Assembly (NCBI RefSeq): GCF_001263355.1
Contig: NZ_LGYO01000044.1
Span: 39,216 to 103,215, forward strand
Origin: Acetobacterium bakii
Lineage (GTDB): Bacteria > Bacillota > Clostridia > Eubacteriales > Eubacteriaceae
Direction of reading: 5' to 3'
Length of the DNA: 64,000 nt
A program made the position numbers and the translations under genes. Position 1 is the first letter of the stretch. Every line of letters begins with the position of its first letter. A model generated the notes under the pieces. It was not told where the DNA came from, ran no database searches, and saw nothing but the letters and a program-made list of their open reading frames with translations. Of the stretch, positions 63,992 to 64,000 are shown in pieces.

Positions 63992-64000
63992 CAATCACAA

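Overview
The window reads as chromosomal DNA of an anaerobic, low-GC Gram-positive of class Clostridia, most like an acetogenic Eubacteriaceae member such as Acetobacterium. That placement is inference from several features together: ChW (clostridial hydrophobic with conserved W) repeats, a SCIFF-type radical SAM maturase, a Lon-like COG1067 protease, strong TTGACA-N17-TATAAT promoters, a tmRNA tag ending in ALAA, and a CoA-transferase plus OFA-type transporter. No 16S rRNA, tRNA or CRISPR array was seen.

Layout. 1-10 kb: a heterodimeric ABC exporter (the second half runs off the left edge), a PaaI thioesterase, a Lon-like protease, a DUF3795-DUF1801 fusion, yjdF behind its own riboswitch, and a large chemotaxis receptor. 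10-16.6 kb: two convergently named but co-oriented minus-strand operons. One is def / SCIFF-type maturase / DUF89. The other is a His-rich CobW GTPase / CobW-permease fusion / TIGR03943 protein, which looks like metal (probably zinc) homeostasis. 16.7-36 kb: an accessory region made of decayed genes (MFS, PucR, IS3, IS-end scars, an ICE-type KTR gene) and cargo: a RelA/SpoT-domain protein with a small membrane protein, a pyruvate/indolepyruvate decarboxylase, a MarR-rhodanese pair, and a nine-gene uptake operon. The region is punctuated by copies of the ssrA terminator and by a 5'-truncated second ssrA. The intact ssrA lies at its right border, next to smpB. This suggests repeated integration or duplication at ssrA.

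36-45 kb: a core block smpB, rnr, mutS, miaB, followed by a ChW/VanY cell-wall protein and a SatD-HTH-TPR protein. 47.7-50.5 kb (+): a CoA-transferase pair and an OFA-family MFS transporter. 50.6-57.2 kb: housekeeping genes on the minus strand (methyltransferase, nnr, peptidoglycan-binding protein, yebC, small alarmone synthetase, TIGR01212 radical SAM protein, P-loop protein). 57.4-63.9 kb: an MGDG-synthase-like glycosyltransferase, degV, rnhA, leuS and an ornithine/alanine racemase-like protein.

The best candidate for an undescribed system is the operon at 25.7-33.6 kb. A FecBCD-type importer is joined to two membrane-anchored surface proteins that share an unrecognised domain, one of them continuing into leucine-rich repeats but split at a six-G run. 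Behind them come a signal-less solute-binding-like protein, a Cys-rich HypB/CobW-like GTPase and an orphan ABC ATPase. Together they look like uptake plus intracellular handling of a metal or metal complex.
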